Assembly: GCA_021832085.1 (NCBI GenBank)
Contig: JAKBLM010000038.1
Span: 1 to 42,316, forward strand
From: Acidobacteriota bacterium
GTDB lineage: Bacteria > Acidobacteriota > Terriglobia > Acidiferrales > UBA7541
Direction: 5' to 3'
DNA length: 42,316 bases
Part shown: positions 21,827 to 31,205 of the stretch, piece after piece
Position numbering within the stretch: the first letter of the stretch is position 1
Layout: each line of letters opens with the position of its first letter
The notes under the pieces: generated by a model
What the model was told of the DNA's origin: nothing
Seen by the model: only the letters and a program-made list of their open reading frames with translations
Database searches by the model: none
Position numbers and translations under genes: made by a program

Positions 21827-23215
21827 GTGGCCAAAGCGAAACGCGTCTACTTCAACTATAAACTCACCTGTTGGATCAGCTCACTGCTCTTGCCGGTCGC
21901 TGCCCTTCTCGCCTTATTCGTGTTCATTCCGCACCGCGCAAGTGCCGTCCCGAGCTTTTCCCGGCAGACTGGTCTTCCCTGCTCGGCCTGCCACATCGAT
22001 CCGCCCGAGCTCACGCCGCTGGGGCGGGAATTCAAACTGAACGGCTACACAATGACCGGAATCAAGGTGATCAGCGCGAAAGCCGGCAAAAGCACTCCCG
22101 GCCTTTCCCTTCTCTCTTACCTCCCGCTCTCCGCGGCATTGGAGATGTCTACCACTGGCCTGAACAAACCGGAACCGGGTTCTTCCAACTGGGATTATTC
22201 CCTCCCCCAGGACGTCGGCTTGTTCCTCGCCGGAGCTTTCACTCCGCACGCCGGCGGATTCATCCAGGCCACCTACGATGCTCAGGATGACCATTTTTCC
22301 TGGGACAACACCGATATCCGCTACGCCAGAACCGGCACGCTCGGCAATAAAGAAATCGTCTACGGACTGGACATGAACAACAACCCCACCGTCGAAGATC
22401 TGTGGAACGATACGCCGGCCTGGGGCTTCCCGTGGGTCGCGTCGCCATCGGCTCCCACGCCAACGGCGACCCCCATCATCGATGGCCCGCTGGCTCAGGA
22501 CGTCGCCGGTTTCGGCGCTTACGCCATGTGGGACAACCACCTCTATGGGGACGCCGCCGTTTACCGTTCCGCCCATCTGGGTCAGCCCCTCCCCAACACG
22601 GGTGACGGCTTCGAATACAACATTCGGGGCGCGGCTCCCTATTGGCGTTTTGCCTGGCAACAGACCATGGGCAACTCCTTCCTGGAGGTGGGCACCTACG
22701 GCATGCATGTGGATAGCTCGCCCTTGACGGTTGTGGGTCCCACGAACACCTATACGGACGTGGCTTTCGACTCGGAATTCGAGCAGACGCTACCGAAGCT
22801 TCACAACGACATCGTCAGCATCGATACGACTTACATCCACGAAAATTCCGACCTCAACGCCTTCTCCGACCTTGGCGATGCCAGTCTGATTGCACACCAC
22901 TTGAACACGTTCACTCTTACCGGCCTCTGTCACTTCGGTTACCGCTACGCGCCCGGAATCGAGTATTTCGTCACGACCGGTAATCCCGATCCGCTTCTCT
23001 ACTCGCCCGCGGCCGTTGGCGGCAGCCGCAATGGCAGTCCCAATAGTCAGGGCTTCCTCTTCAACTTCACGTACTGGCCGGTGCAAAACGTCCGTCTGGC
23101 CGCTCAGTACACCGCCTACACAACGTTCAACGGCGCCGGAATCAATTACGACGGTTTCGGTCGAAAGGCGAGCAACAACAATTCGCTCTATCTCGACGTG
23201 GGCCTGATTTTCTAG
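21827..23215 (+). CDS. Outer-membrane barrel-like protein with a single c-type haem motif
   Basis: The 462-residue product starts at GTG with AGGAG about 11 nt upstream. A hydrophobic signal (residues 13-35) precedes VPSFSRQTGLPCSACH, in which C52-x-x-C55-H56 is a c-type haem site. A conserved segment follows (PPELTPLGREFKLNGYT). The remaining roughly 370 residues consist of alternating amphipathic strands with many aromatics (GGFIQATYDAQDDHFSWDN, YGDAAVYRSAHLG, GFLFNFTYWPVQNVRLAAQY) and end in LYLDVGLIF, a barrel-type terminus. The family is often annotated simply as cytochrome c. A haem attached to the periplasmic end of a porin suggests electron exchange across the outer membrane, but that is inference. 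Confidence 0.72.
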   Translation: MAKAKRVYFNYKLTCWISSLLLPVAALLALFVFIPHRASAVPSFSRQTGLPCSACHIDPPELTPLGREFKLNGYTMTGIKVISAKAGKSTPGLSLLSYLPLSAALEMSTTGLNKPEPGSSNWDYSLPQDVGLFLAGAFTPHAGGFIQATYDAQDDHFSWDNTDIRYARTGTLGNKEIVYGLDMNNNPTVEDLWNDTPAWGFPWVASPSAPTPTATPIIDGPLAQDVAGFGAYAMWDNHLYGDAAVYRSAHLGQPLPNTGDGFEYNIRGAAPYWRFAWQQTMGNSFLEVGTYGMHVDSSPLTVVGPTNTYTDVAFDSEFEQTLPKLHNDIVSIDTTYIHENSDLNAFSDLGDASLIAHHLNTFTLTGLCHFGYRYAPGIEYFVTTGNPDPLLYSPAAVGGSRNGSPNSQGFLFNFTYWPVQNVRLAAQYTAYTTFNGAGINYDGFGRKASNNNSLYLDVGLIF

Positions 23216-23424
23216 GCCTCTTTTGCTTTTGCAGGCTCACAAACAACTCAACGTACCGAGCAGCCTGCCGCTGCCGCCCGGCGTGCCCACCCGGCGCGCC
23301 GGCTCCGGCGGCGCCGAAGGCCTGTGCGGAAAATCGCGCACAATCGCGTCTCACATTGGCCAGCGTTCGCGATAGCGTTGGCGCTTTCTCCCGCCTGGGG
23401 GAAACAAAGGTTCCTCAATCTCGC

Positions 23425-25236
23425 TCAGCGACCGTCGCTCTTGTACCATTCGCGCACCACTTGCATCGCGGGTTTGCCCCAGGGCGTGAATGAGCCGTCA
23501 TCAGGGCCGCCGGCGTCATTGGTACCCACTTTCCACCAGTACATGCCCTCAAACCACGGCTGTCTGTAAAAAGCCCGGAAAATCGCCTGATAGCAACGCT
23601 CTTGCTCCTCGAGGGAAATGGCGCGTGGCGAATTGTTCCAGGGTTGCTGTTGGGCGTTGACCAGGCTCGGGAAGCCAACCTCGGTGAACAGCACCGGGCG
23701 CCGGTATTCCACCGCGACTCGCTCTACCCGCCGGACCAGACTTGTCGTGGAAAGGTTAGGCGGAAGCGGATAATATTCGTCGAGCCCGATATAGTCGAGA
23801 TCGTTCCAGAACGTGACGTGGTCGAACTCGCTTCCGAAATTTGCGGCGTAGACGAGCGGCCCCGGATATATCCGCCGAACGTGAGCGATGATCGTGCGCC
23901 ACGGGGCGGAGTATCGGGAAAGGTTGGTCAACTCGACCCCGACAGCGAAGAGATCGGCATGAATGCGCGTGGCTAGCCGCGCGTAGTGGTCGATGAACTT
24001 CCCGTACTGGGCAAACCATTCTTTGCGCTCGGCGGGATCGCGGAAGTCGAGCTGTGTCGTTGAACTGCCCCGCACCCACAGCTGCGGTTTCAGGAACACT
24101 TTCATCCCGAGCGAATGCGCCATCCGCGCCAGGTCTTCGATCCCCTGGTCGCTCTCCCACACGTTCAATCCGCGGCTGATTCTCACGGCCGGCTGGTGGG
24201 GTCTCATCCAGCCGTACGGCACCAGCGCCACCGCGTTTACTCCGTATTGCGGCAGCCGTCCCAAAGCGTCGAGGGCCGCTCCCGAGGCATACGGCGCCCC
24301 AAATTCGGCGGTGAAATTCACGCCGCGCTGAAAAAATACCTTGGGATAGGGAGCATTGGGCGAAGGTTTGGTCAGCGACGCCACCATCGCTCGCGCTCTG
24401 GCCGCACGCCGGTGAACGAAAAAACGCTCTAGTGGCGAACCGGCCAAAGCTAGTACGGTAGCGAGAGATGCTGTCGCGGCGACCCCTCCGGCTACCCATT
24501 TCCAGCCGATCGGCTGGGGCCGCGAACTCCGGCCGGCCTTCCGTGGCCGGCTTGCCAGCGCCGCCGGCACAAGGCCGGGGAAGAACAGCCAGACGAAAGG
24601 CCGCAGGACGCGCATCCCAATCGCCCAGTGGAGGATTAGCAACAGCAGGCCGACTGGCACCGTGAAACCCAGCAGCGCCGCGGCAAATCTCCAGCCGAAC
24701 CCGGCTCCTGGCCGGACAGTAGCCCCGATCACGCGCCGCAGGCCGATCGTCCAAAGTGTCCCAAAAATCAGTGCGCCGAGGACCCAGCCCGCCCCCGGCG
24801 ATTCAAACCACAACTCGCGCAGCAGCCGCTCGAAGCCGGCGTAACCGAGCATCGCGACAAACAGCCCGCCAAGCAATGTCCCGCGCCGTCGCGTGCCGTG
24901 GAGCACCCATGCGCCCAGGGCTAACACAACGGCCAAGCCGAGCAGCGTCTCGGAGGCGAACGGCCTGAAATTCGGCTCCAACGGCGGATCGCCGCGCGGG
25001 CCGCTCAGCAGAAACGAACCGTAGACGGAGATACGCACAACCTTGAGTCGATACGCGGACCAAGCCACGCGCAGCAAAGTCGGCAGAGACGAGAAAGCGA
25101 ACTGAGCGCACCAGTAAACCGGATAAATGCAGGCCACTACCAGCGCGAGCAGGCGAGCGAAGCCGGGGAAAATGGCGCGGTGCTCGGCCTCGTCCGTGGA
25201 GTTTGTTTCCTGTTGCCGGTCAGCCAAGGGATGCAC
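23425..25236 (-). CDS. Membrane-anchored GH113-like glycoside hydrolase
   Basis: The 603-residue product starts at GTG (25236) with a poor ribosome site. The first 280 residues contain about six to seven membrane helices with arginine-rich loops. From about 300 comes a TIM-barrel of the GH113 beta-mannanase type: VFFQRGVNFTAEFGAPYASG, VNAVALVPYGWMRP, MKVFLKPQLWVRG. GVELTNLS supplies the likely acid/base glutamate, and PVLFTEVGFPS the likely nucleophile glutamate. YWWKVG closes the active site. GH113 enzymes usually lack a polytopic anchor, so this is an unusual architecture that would place the catalytic domain outside the membrane. Substrate is not determined. It begins 45 bp after the preceding hydrolase. 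Confidence 0.8.
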   Translation of the reverse strand: MHPLADRQQETNSTDEAEHRAIFPGFARLLALVVACIYPVYWCAQFAFSSLPTLLRVAWSAYRLKVVRISVYGSFLLSGPRGDPPLEPNFRPFASETLLGLAVVLALGAWVLHGTRRRGTLLGGLFVAMLGYAGFERLLRELWFESPGAGWVLGALIFGTLWTIGLRRVIGATVRPGAGFGWRFAAALLGFTVPVGLLLLILHWAIGMRVLRPFVWLFFPGLVPAALASRPRKAGRSSRPQPIGWKWVAGGVAATASLATVLALAGSPLERFFVHRRAARARAMVASLTKPSPNAPYPKVFFQRGVNFTAEFGAPYASGAALDALGRLPQYGVNAVALVPYGWMRPHQPAVRISRGLNVWESDQGIEDLARMAHSLGMKVFLKPQLWVRGSSTTQLDFRDPAERKEWFAQYGKFIDHYARLATRIHADLFAVGVELTNLSRYSAPWRTIIAHVRRIYPGPLVYAANFGSEFDHVTFWNDLDYIGLDEYYPLPPNLSTTSLVRRVERVAVEYRRPVLFTEVGFPSLVNAQQQPWNNSPRAISLEEQERCYQAIFRAFYRQPWFEGMYWWKVGTNDAGGPDDGSFTPWGKPAMQVVREWYKSDGR

Positions 25237-25281
25237 GACGGCGAGCGTACCGCCTCGCTTGGTGAGATGCAGCGGGCAGGC

Positions 25282-26784
25282 TTATTGTTTCTGCGTTTCT
25301 CCCGAAGTGAAGGTGGTCCACGGCCACTGGAGCATGTTGCCGAGGATCGGTTTCATCCAGTCGTACTGCGGATGGGCGGCGAGGAACGGCTTCGCGTAGA
25401 AATTCTTCCCGCACGCAGGACCCAGGTGGGCGATCATGCTCATCCGACCGGCCATTTGGCTGTCGGTCACCTTCTCCTGCACCGTCCCTCCCGGATAAAA
25501 CGGTCCCCAGCCCCAGATCCGCACGCCGTGCGCGCTGAGGTCGACACGGCCGCAAAGGGAACGCTGGTCCGGGCCCTGTTTCTTGGCGTAGGCGTCGTAA
25601 CTGTCGGACTCGAATTGCTCCGCCAGTTGCAGGTCGATCTTTCCCTTGTACTGCTTCATCAGCTGTTTCCAGCGGATGTGACGCGCGTTGGCCGAATTTC
25701 CGAGGTCGTGCGGGTTGAATGTGGTCTCGTCCTTGATTACCGCCGGATCGCTGGGGAAATTCGAGCCGACGAAATAGCCGTTTTTCGTGGTCCAGAGTTT
25801 GGTGTGCGTCAGGCCCTCCTCGAACCGGGCGATTTCGCCGGTTTTCCGGTCGCCGATCAGCCAGTCGTTGGCGTAGCCGCCATTGTCACCCTGATTGAGG
25901 ATTCGCACGTACGAGGCGATCGAGTTCGCGTACTGGAGGGCGCGGCGCGAACGCTCGAACTCGGGCACACCGTTGGGATTCCAGCCGGCGTACTGCGAGA
26001 TGGTGGTTTCGGTGATCATGATGCCGGCGGAATTGATGCCGAAATCGTCATCGCTGGTGATGACGCCGGGAAAGCCGTCCATCAGGATGCGGTAGCCGTG
26101 CTCGGGCACGATATCGAAGATGATGCGCCAGTGCTCCCCGTCCGTGTAGCTGGTCCAGGCGTTGTGCCCGATGACGATGCCGTGATTCTTGGTCCAGCTG
26201 CCGGTCGCAATGAAGGCGCTGCAATTGCCCGGGCTGTAAAGGTGCGGCGCGTTATAGGCCGACTCTTTGTGGTGGGCGTTGTACCAGGGCACGTAGTAGT
26301 CGGCCAGTTCCTCGAAGGCATTGAGCGCGACAATGTCGTCCAGGCTGAGGTTGACCCCGCGGGCGTGCAGCCCGGCGACGATCCCTTTCAATTCGGCCTG
26401 GTATTCCGGGTCGATTTTCGGCCACAGCATGTCTTGCGCCGCCTTCTGGAAAAATGACCATGGCCTGTGAGTGTTGTGGACGTCTTGTGTCCGGACGACG
26501 CGGAAGGCGTCGGCAATCTCCGGGGCGAGCAGGTAGCCATGCTGATAGCCGATGTCGGCGGGAGAGCCTTGCAGGTGCACGTAGATCCAACCGTTCTTCT
26601 CAAAACGATAGGAGCCGTCAAGCCGTGGGCCCGGAGCCAGAGCCAGCTTGCTGATGGATTCGGTTTCCCCTGAAGCGGACAGATTCGCCCTGGGGTGTGC
26701 CGTTCGGACGCCCCAAGAGAATGCGACCACCGCCGCAGCCACCGGCAAAAGTGCCGGGAAAACCAGTTTCGTGCTCAAGCGCAC
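25282..26784 (-). CDS. Ntn-type hydrolase, C45 peptidase/phospholipase B-like (copy 1)
   Basis: The 500-residue product starts at GTG 26784 with GGAGG 7 nt upstream. An N-terminal signal anchor (LVFPALLPVAAAVVAFSWG) precedes the catalytic region. GNCSAFIATGSWTKNHGIVIGHN carries the cysteine that becomes the N-terminal nucleophile after self-cleavage in the C45/phospholipase B-like superfamily. Downstream GFPGVITSDDDFGINSAGIMITETT and GYFVGSNFPSDP are shared with copy 2. The reaction could be amide or ester hydrolysis of an acyl compound. It has a loop, GVRIWGWGPFYPGGT, not found in copy 2. It probably sits in one operon with copy 2 and the glycosidase. Confidence 0.8.
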   Translation of the reverse strand: MRLSTKLVFPALLPVAAAVVAFSWGVRTAHPRANLSASGETESISKLALAPGPRLDGSYRFEKNGWIYVHLQGSPADIGYQHGYLLAPEIADAFRVVRTQDVHNTHRPWSFFQKAAQDMLWPKIDPEYQAELKGIVAGLHARGVNLSLDDIVALNAFEELADYYVPWYNAHHKESAYNAPHLYSPGNCSAFIATGSWTKNHGIVIGHNAWTSYTDGEHWRIIFDIVPEHGYRILMDGFPGVITSDDDFGINSAGIMITETTISQYAGWNPNGVPEFERSRRALQYANSIASYVRILNQGDNGGYANDWLIGDRKTGEIARFEEGLTHTKLWTTKNGYFVGSNFPSDPAVIKDETTFNPHDLGNSANARHIRWKQLMKQYKGKIDLQLAEQFESDSYDAYAKKQGPDQRSLCGRVDLSAHGVRIWGWGPFYPGGTVQEKVTDSQMAGRMSMIAHLGPACGKNFYAKPFLAAHPQYDWMKPILGNMLQWPWTTFTSGETQKQ

Positions 26785-26858
26785 CGCGCACCTCCGGGGA
26801 GAACCTTGCGGCGTAATCTTAGGTATCCCCGCCTTCCGCTGTCAAACCGAGCAACGGC

Positions 26859-28331
26859 CTAGCGTGACGGGTGCTCGCCGGCCTTGAACAAAGTCCACGG
26901 ATACGCCGGCATGTTGTGCAGGATCGACTTCTCCCAGTCCCACTTCGGATATTTCTTCAAGAACGGCTTCGCATAAAAGTTCTGGCCGCCCGGGTGGCCG
27001 AGGTGCGCGATCAGGCTCATATGCGCGACGAGCCGGCTGTCGGTCACCTTGCCCTGCACCGCGCCAAAAGGTTCGTGAAGCGAGCTGGTGTCGAGATGGC
27101 CGCAGAGCGTCCTCTGGTCCGGATCGATCTTCTTCTCATACGTATCGTAGTGGTCTCCCTCGAATTTCTCGGCCAGCTGCAGATCGATTTTCCCCTTGTA
27201 CTTCTTCATCAACTGGAGCCAGCGGACGTGCCGGGCATTGGCCGAACTGGCCATGTTGTGGGGATCGAAAGTGGTCTCGTACTTGATGACGTCCGGATCG
27301 CTGGGGAAATTCGAGCCGACGAAATAGCCGTTCTTCGTGGTCCACAGCTTCGTATACGTCAGCCCCTCCTCGAACCGCGCGATCTCGCCGGTCTTCTCGT
27401 CGCCGATCAGCCAGTCGTTGGCATAGCCGCCGTTGTTGCCCTTGTTGAGGATTTTGACGTAGCTGGCAATCGAATTCGCGTACTGCAGCGCCCGGCGTGA
27501 GCGCTCGAATTCCGGCACGCCATTCGGGTTCCATCCGTGGAAATCGGAGATCGTCGTCTCGGTGATCATGATGCCGGCGGAATTGATGCCGAAATCGTCG
27601 TCGCTGGTGATGACGCCGGGAAAGCCGTCCATCAGGATCTGATAGCCGTGCGTCGGCACGATATCGAAGATGATGCGCCAGCGCTCTCCGTCAACATAGG
27701 TGGTCCAGTTATTGTGGGCCATCACGATGCCATGACTCTTGGTCCAGCTGCCGGTGGCGACGAAGGCGCTGCAATGCTCGTACAGGGTCGGATTCGGCTT
27801 GAATTCGAGGGAAGCCACCTGTTTCTTGTGGTGGGCGTCGTACCAGGGCACGTAATAGCCGGGCAGTTCCTCAAAGGCGTTTAGCGCGACTATGTCGTCG
27901 AGACTGAGGTTGACGCCGTGGGCGTGCAGCCCGGCAACAATCCCTTTCAACTCGGCCTGATATTCCGGATCGATGTTCGGCCAGAGCATGTCTTGCGCTG
28001 CCTTCTGGAAAAACGACCACGGCCTGTGGGTGTTGTGAACATCCTCCATCTGGACGGCGTGGAAAGCGTCGGCAATCTCCGGTGCGAGCAGATAACCGTG
28101 CTGAAAGCCAATGTCGGTTGGGGAACCGTGGAGATACACATAGATCCAGCCGTTCTTCTCAAACCGATAGGCGCCCTTGAGCTCCGCTTGCTCTTGCGGC
28201 GACAGTTGGTTTCTCGCCGAGAGGCTCGCCGCAAGGGCTGGCGCCTGTCGGGCGCCCCACGCAAAAGCCGCCACTGCCACGATGACCGGCAAGGCCACGA
28301 TCGGAATGAGTTTGGCCGATAACCGCTTCAT
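26859..28331 (-). CDS. Ntn-type hydrolase, C45 peptidase/phospholipase B-like (copy 2)
   Basis: The 490-residue product starts at ATG 28331 with a perfect AAGGAGG upstream. It closely matches copy 1 through most of its length, both in protein and in long near-identical DNA stretches, so the pair arose by tandem duplication. The catalytic segment is EHCSAFVATGSWTKSHGIVMAHN, with the cysteine as expected nucleophile. A signal anchor (LIPIVALPVIVAVAAFAWG) opens the protein. The loop before the nucleophile (ASLEFKPNPTLYE) and the region near residue 420 differ from copy 1, suggesting a different substrate. This is the first gene of the likely operon; copy 1 follows after 74 bp. Confidence 0.8.
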   Translation of the reverse strand: MKRLSAKLIPIVALPVIVAVAAFAWGARQAPALAASLSARNQLSPQEQAELKGAYRFEKNGWIYVYLHGSPTDIGFQHGYLLAPEIADAFHAVQMEDVHNTHRPWSFFQKAAQDMLWPNIDPEYQAELKGIVAGLHAHGVNLSLDDIVALNAFEELPGYYVPWYDAHHKKQVASLEFKPNPTLYEHCSAFVATGSWTKSHGIVMAHNNWTTYVDGERWRIIFDIVPTHGYQILMDGFPGVITSDDDFGINSAGIMITETTISDFHGWNPNGVPEFERSRRALQYANSIASYVKILNKGNNGGYANDWLIGDEKTGEIARFEEGLTYTKLWTTKNGYFVGSNFPSDPDVIKYETTFDPHNMASSANARHVRWLQLMKKYKGKIDLQLAEKFEGDHYDTYEKKIDPDQRTLCGHLDTSSLHEPFGAVQGKVTDSRLVAHMSLIAHLGHPGGQNFYAKPFLKKYPKWDWEKSILHNMPAYPWTLFKAGEHPSR

Positions 28332-28420
28332 GAAGACCTCCTTGCCCCAAATAATGGCGCTGTCATCTTAGGCACCACGATTCGGGGTGTCAACGGAAAC
28401 GCAGGGGAGGATAGGAGATA

Positions 28421-28440
28421 GGGCCGCGCAAAAGCGGCCC
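28421..28440. terminator. 7-bp GC hairpin between hydrolase copy 2 and the lipoprotein gene
   Basis: GGGCCGC (28421-28427) pairs perfectly with GCGGCCC (28434-28440) around a GCAAAA loop. It lies about 190 bp after the stop of the lipoprotein gene on the minus strand and before the start of hydrolase copy 2. No U-tract follows. It may end the upstream transcript, but the distance makes this tentative. The remainder of 28332-28633 shows no gene. Confidence 0.35.
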
Positions 28441-28633
28441 ACTTCGCAACATGTTGTGGTGCGGGGCGGGCACAAAGGCGAAACGGGGCGTGGGCAGGCA
28501 TGGGGAATCCGCCGGGGCAACCCAGGGGTCACGCACGCGGCTTCATTATCGAGACTACCGTCGCGACAGGCAGAGCATGGCGGTCGGGGAACATCTGCTG
28601 GTTTCTCGCCCCACTCGACCCCAAAAATCCCGG

Positions 28634-30040
28634 TTATCGCTTCAAAACGTACAAAGCCACGAGCACTGGCTTGCCCCCGTTGGCAAACAACGGCCCGCGC
28701 AGCGAGACCGTTGTGCCAACGCTCAGCCCGCTCACTCCGGAAACACCGTCGAACCGCGTTTGTGGCAACGTTGTGACGTGCAGGCTGTTGATTCCTGCCG
28801 CAGAAAAAATCCCGGTCGACGGCTTGATGGTGAAATCGCTGGAATTGAGCATCTGCGAAATCGTGCCTGTGACCCAGGAGCTCATTAGCCGCATCCTGGT
28901 GACACTAGCTTCCGGCGGCGTTCCGGGAGTGAGCCCTGAGCCGGTTTGAAATTGAATCACCTGCCCCGGCATCAGATCGGAAATCCCCGAGAACCCCCAA
29001 CCGCTCATCGGCATGCCGTCAAAATCCATATCGAAAGTTGTTCCCGTCTGCCAACCCATCCGGATGACGTCGCCGACGCTGACGCCGGAAAAATCCGGGA
29101 CTTCATTCATCACCACGATCTCGCACCAGCCGCTGGCATTGTCGATTCCGGTGACGAGCCCTTCGGTCTCCTCGGCGCTTTGACTTTCCAGATTGACTTC
29201 GGACGCATAGAGCGTGCCGGGCCCCAACAGGTCCACATCGACTTCCACGATCTGGCCCACGGCAAGCCCGGACAGGTTATTGGGCTTCCCGATCGCATCG
29301 AAGCCCTGGTAAGTCGTCTTGTCGTCCACCGTGAACGTCAGCGACGGCGCAAACTGCATGAATCGCATCGTGAATTTGTTATCGGCTGTGTCGACTGAAG
29401 TCACTTGGCCGATCATGTCGGGCATTTCATCGAAGAAGCCGCCGAAGCCTCCGACATCCGTCCCGAGGGTTTGGAAAAACCCCGACATCATTGGACTGAA
29501 GCCCATGCCCCAGAAGTTGGTTCCTTGAAACGAATCCGTCAGATCGAAATCCATCATCAACCCGAGAGAAGTGCCGCCTTGAGCATCGAACGGAAAAGGG
29601 GAACCAGTGATGGTTGTGCTTCCGGAAAGCGTGGGAGGCGTCACTTCACAAATCTGATCTGTCGGGCAGGAAACTCCACCCATCATGCCGCCATAACCCG
29701 TGTTGTTAAAGAATGTCAGTCGGGGATTGGCGAAAGTGAAGGTGATACCCGTGTAGTTTCCCTGCGGCACAGGTACCGTATTTAGGTATGCCGCCATCGA
29801 CTGGAGTTGGGTCATCTCGACGGTCATTGGCGAGTTGATCAGGGGAATATTCCCAGGTTGCAGGGCCGCACCGGTCACCGTCACCCGAAACGCGAGAACG
29901 TTGATGCCCCACATGGGCATGTCACGCATGGATAGGTTAAGCGCCGCTGTGGAAGGCTTGGGAGTCAGTGTCGAGGCAGGCGCCGAAGTGGAACCGCCGC
30001 AGGAAACCATCAAGCCGGTGCCCAGGGTCGCCGCCAGCAA
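28634..30040 (-). CDS. DUF4382-like secreted lipoprotein
   Basis: The frame gives 468 residues from TTG 30040. The lipobox region is GTGLMVSCGG, so the product is likely lipid-anchored. Residues about 30-200 (AALNLSMRDMPMWGINVLAF, VTVTGAAL, TFTFANPRLTFF) match DUF4382-type beta-sandwich proteins. The rest contains repeated small beta-barrel units of the DUF5666 kind (GQVTSVDTADNKFTM, VDDKTTYQGF, GQIVEVDV; GTISQMLNSSDFTI). The TTG start has no ribosome site and gives no basic n-region. An in-frame ATT at 30061 preceded by AGAGGTGG would add IRRSCLI and complete the signal peptide. The true start is therefore uncertain. The function is unknown; the family is often surface-exposed. Confidence 0.72.
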   Translation of the reverse strand: MLAATLGTGLMVSCGGSTSAPASTLTPKPSTAALNLSMRDMPMWGINVLAFRVTVTGAALQPGNIPLINSPMTVEMTQLQSMAAYLNTVPVPQGNYTGITFTFANPRLTFFNNTGYGGMMGGVSCPTDQICEVTPPTLSGSTTITGSPFPFDAQGGTSLGLMMDFDLTDSFQGTNFWGMGFSPMMSGFFQTLGTDVGGFGGFFDEMPDMIGQVTSVDTADNKFTMRFMQFAPSLTFTVDDKTTYQGFDAIGKPNNLSGLAVGQIVEVDVDLLGPGTLYASEVNLESQSAEETEGLVTGIDNASGWCEIVVMNEVPDFSGVSVGDVIRMGWQTGTTFDMDFDGMPMSGWGFSGISDLMPGQVIQFQTGSGLTPGTPPEASVTRMRLMSSWVTGTISQMLNSSDFTIKPSTGIFSAAGINSLHVTTLPQTRFDGVSGVSGLSVGTTVSLRGPLFANGGKPVLVALYVLKR

Positions 30041-30061
30041 TATCAGGCAGGATCTACGAAT

Positions 30062-30374
30062 AGGCCACCTCTAGCAAAGCCAAATTTGTCCGAACAGGTG
30101 CAATCGGCGAGCCGAAAGAGTCCCATTCCTCAAGCTTCATTTCTTGCGGAAAGTTGAGAATCTATGCCCTAGGACTGTAGACCTGCCCAGAGCCATTTGG
30201 CGCAGAGCGTCTGCGAAATATTGCGCACCCGTCAGAAGAACTGAGAAACTGCGACCACCTTGGGTCAATTTCACCTGAAAGGTGCCGACCACAACATGTA
30301 CGGGGCCCGATTTTGGAGAGCTCTACCTCGTATCCTGCCAACGGAAACGCGCCCCTCGGTTAGAATGGCAGCTC
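30062..30374. other. Divergent intergenic region, no gene seen
   Basis: This 313-bp region separates the lipoprotein gene (minus) and the first methyltransferase (plus). A small palindrome CGCAGAGCGTCTGCG (30201-30215) is present, with 6-bp arms. I see no clear promoter pair or coding frame. Confidence 0.35.
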
Positions 30375-31031
30375 ATGGCGCCACGCGATGAATACATCGG
30401 CGCGATGGGGCACTTTTCCCGCCTCGACCTCTACGACCCGCTCGTGCGCTTGGCCGTGCGTGAGCGCCGGTTCAAACGCCGGTTGCTGGCCGAGGCGGCA
30501 CTCCGCCCCGGTTTCCGTGTGCTCGACCTGGGTTGCGGAACAGGGACACTGGCCCTGATGGCCAAACGTACCGAGCCTTGTGCCACCGTAGTCGCTCTCG
30601 ACGGCGATCCGGCCGCAATCCGACTGGCGCAGCGAAAAATCGTCCGGGAGGGAGCCTCCATCGCTCTTCACCTCGGTTTTGCACAGCAGCTTCCCTATCC
30701 CGCCCGCTGCTTCGACCGTGTCCTTTCGACCCTGCTAATGCACCACCTATCGCACGACGGCAAATTGGCTGCGCTGCGTGAAGTGGCGCGAGTGCTGGCG
30801 CCCGCGGGCGAACTGCATTTAGCCGATTTCGGCCGGCCCGCCAATCGGTTGATGCGCGCCGGCTTCTCGCTCGTGCGGAAATTCGAGGGCATGGAGAATA
30901 CCGAGGATAACGTCCAGGGTTGGCTGGTGGAGATGTTCCTGAACGCCGGTCTGCGAAAGGTGCGCGAGACGGCTCACTACTCGACGTTGTTTGGGACCTT
31001 GCGGCTCTATGCCGCCTCGGCACCTTGCTGA
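30375..31031 (+). CDS. Class I SAM-dependent methyltransferase
   Basis: The 218-residue product is taken from ATG 30375, which aligns with the start of the family; the extra 31 upstream codons look non-coding. Motif I is VLDLGCGTGTLAL (about 44-56), followed by an acidic end of strand 2 (VVALDGDP) and FDRVLSTLLMHHLS. REVARVLAPAGELHLADFG is the usual strand 5 region. It resembles UbiE-like small-molecule methyltransferases; substrate unknown. No close operon partner. Confidence 0.83.
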   Translation: MAPRDEYIGAMGHFSRLDLYDPLVRLAVRERRFKRRLLAEAALRPGFRVLDLGCGTGTLALMAKRTEPCATVVALDGDPAAIRLAQRKIVREGASIALHLGFAQQLPYPARCFDRVLSTLLMHHLSHDGKLAALREVARVLAPAGELHLADFGRPANRLMRAGFSLVRKFEGMENTEDNVQGWLVEMFLNAGLRKVRETAHYSTLFGTLRLYAASAPC

Positions 31032-31205
31032 GGTAGGTTCGAGCGGTAACCGGACACCCACTCCTCGCGGACAGAAGCGCGCAACCGGTTGTCCATTCAC
31101 CCGTTGCGGCCAGGTTCCACGCCGAGATCCTTTGGCCATCCTGGCCGAATCATGGAACGTGCGATGGCGGGCAGTACCGAGTACCAACCTGGCGGGCAGT
31201 GCGCG

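Noticed and set aside
25282..28331. Near-repeat DNA blocks considered as a mobile repeat
   Set aside because: They are explained by tandem duplication of one gene, since the similarity follows the reading frame throughout.
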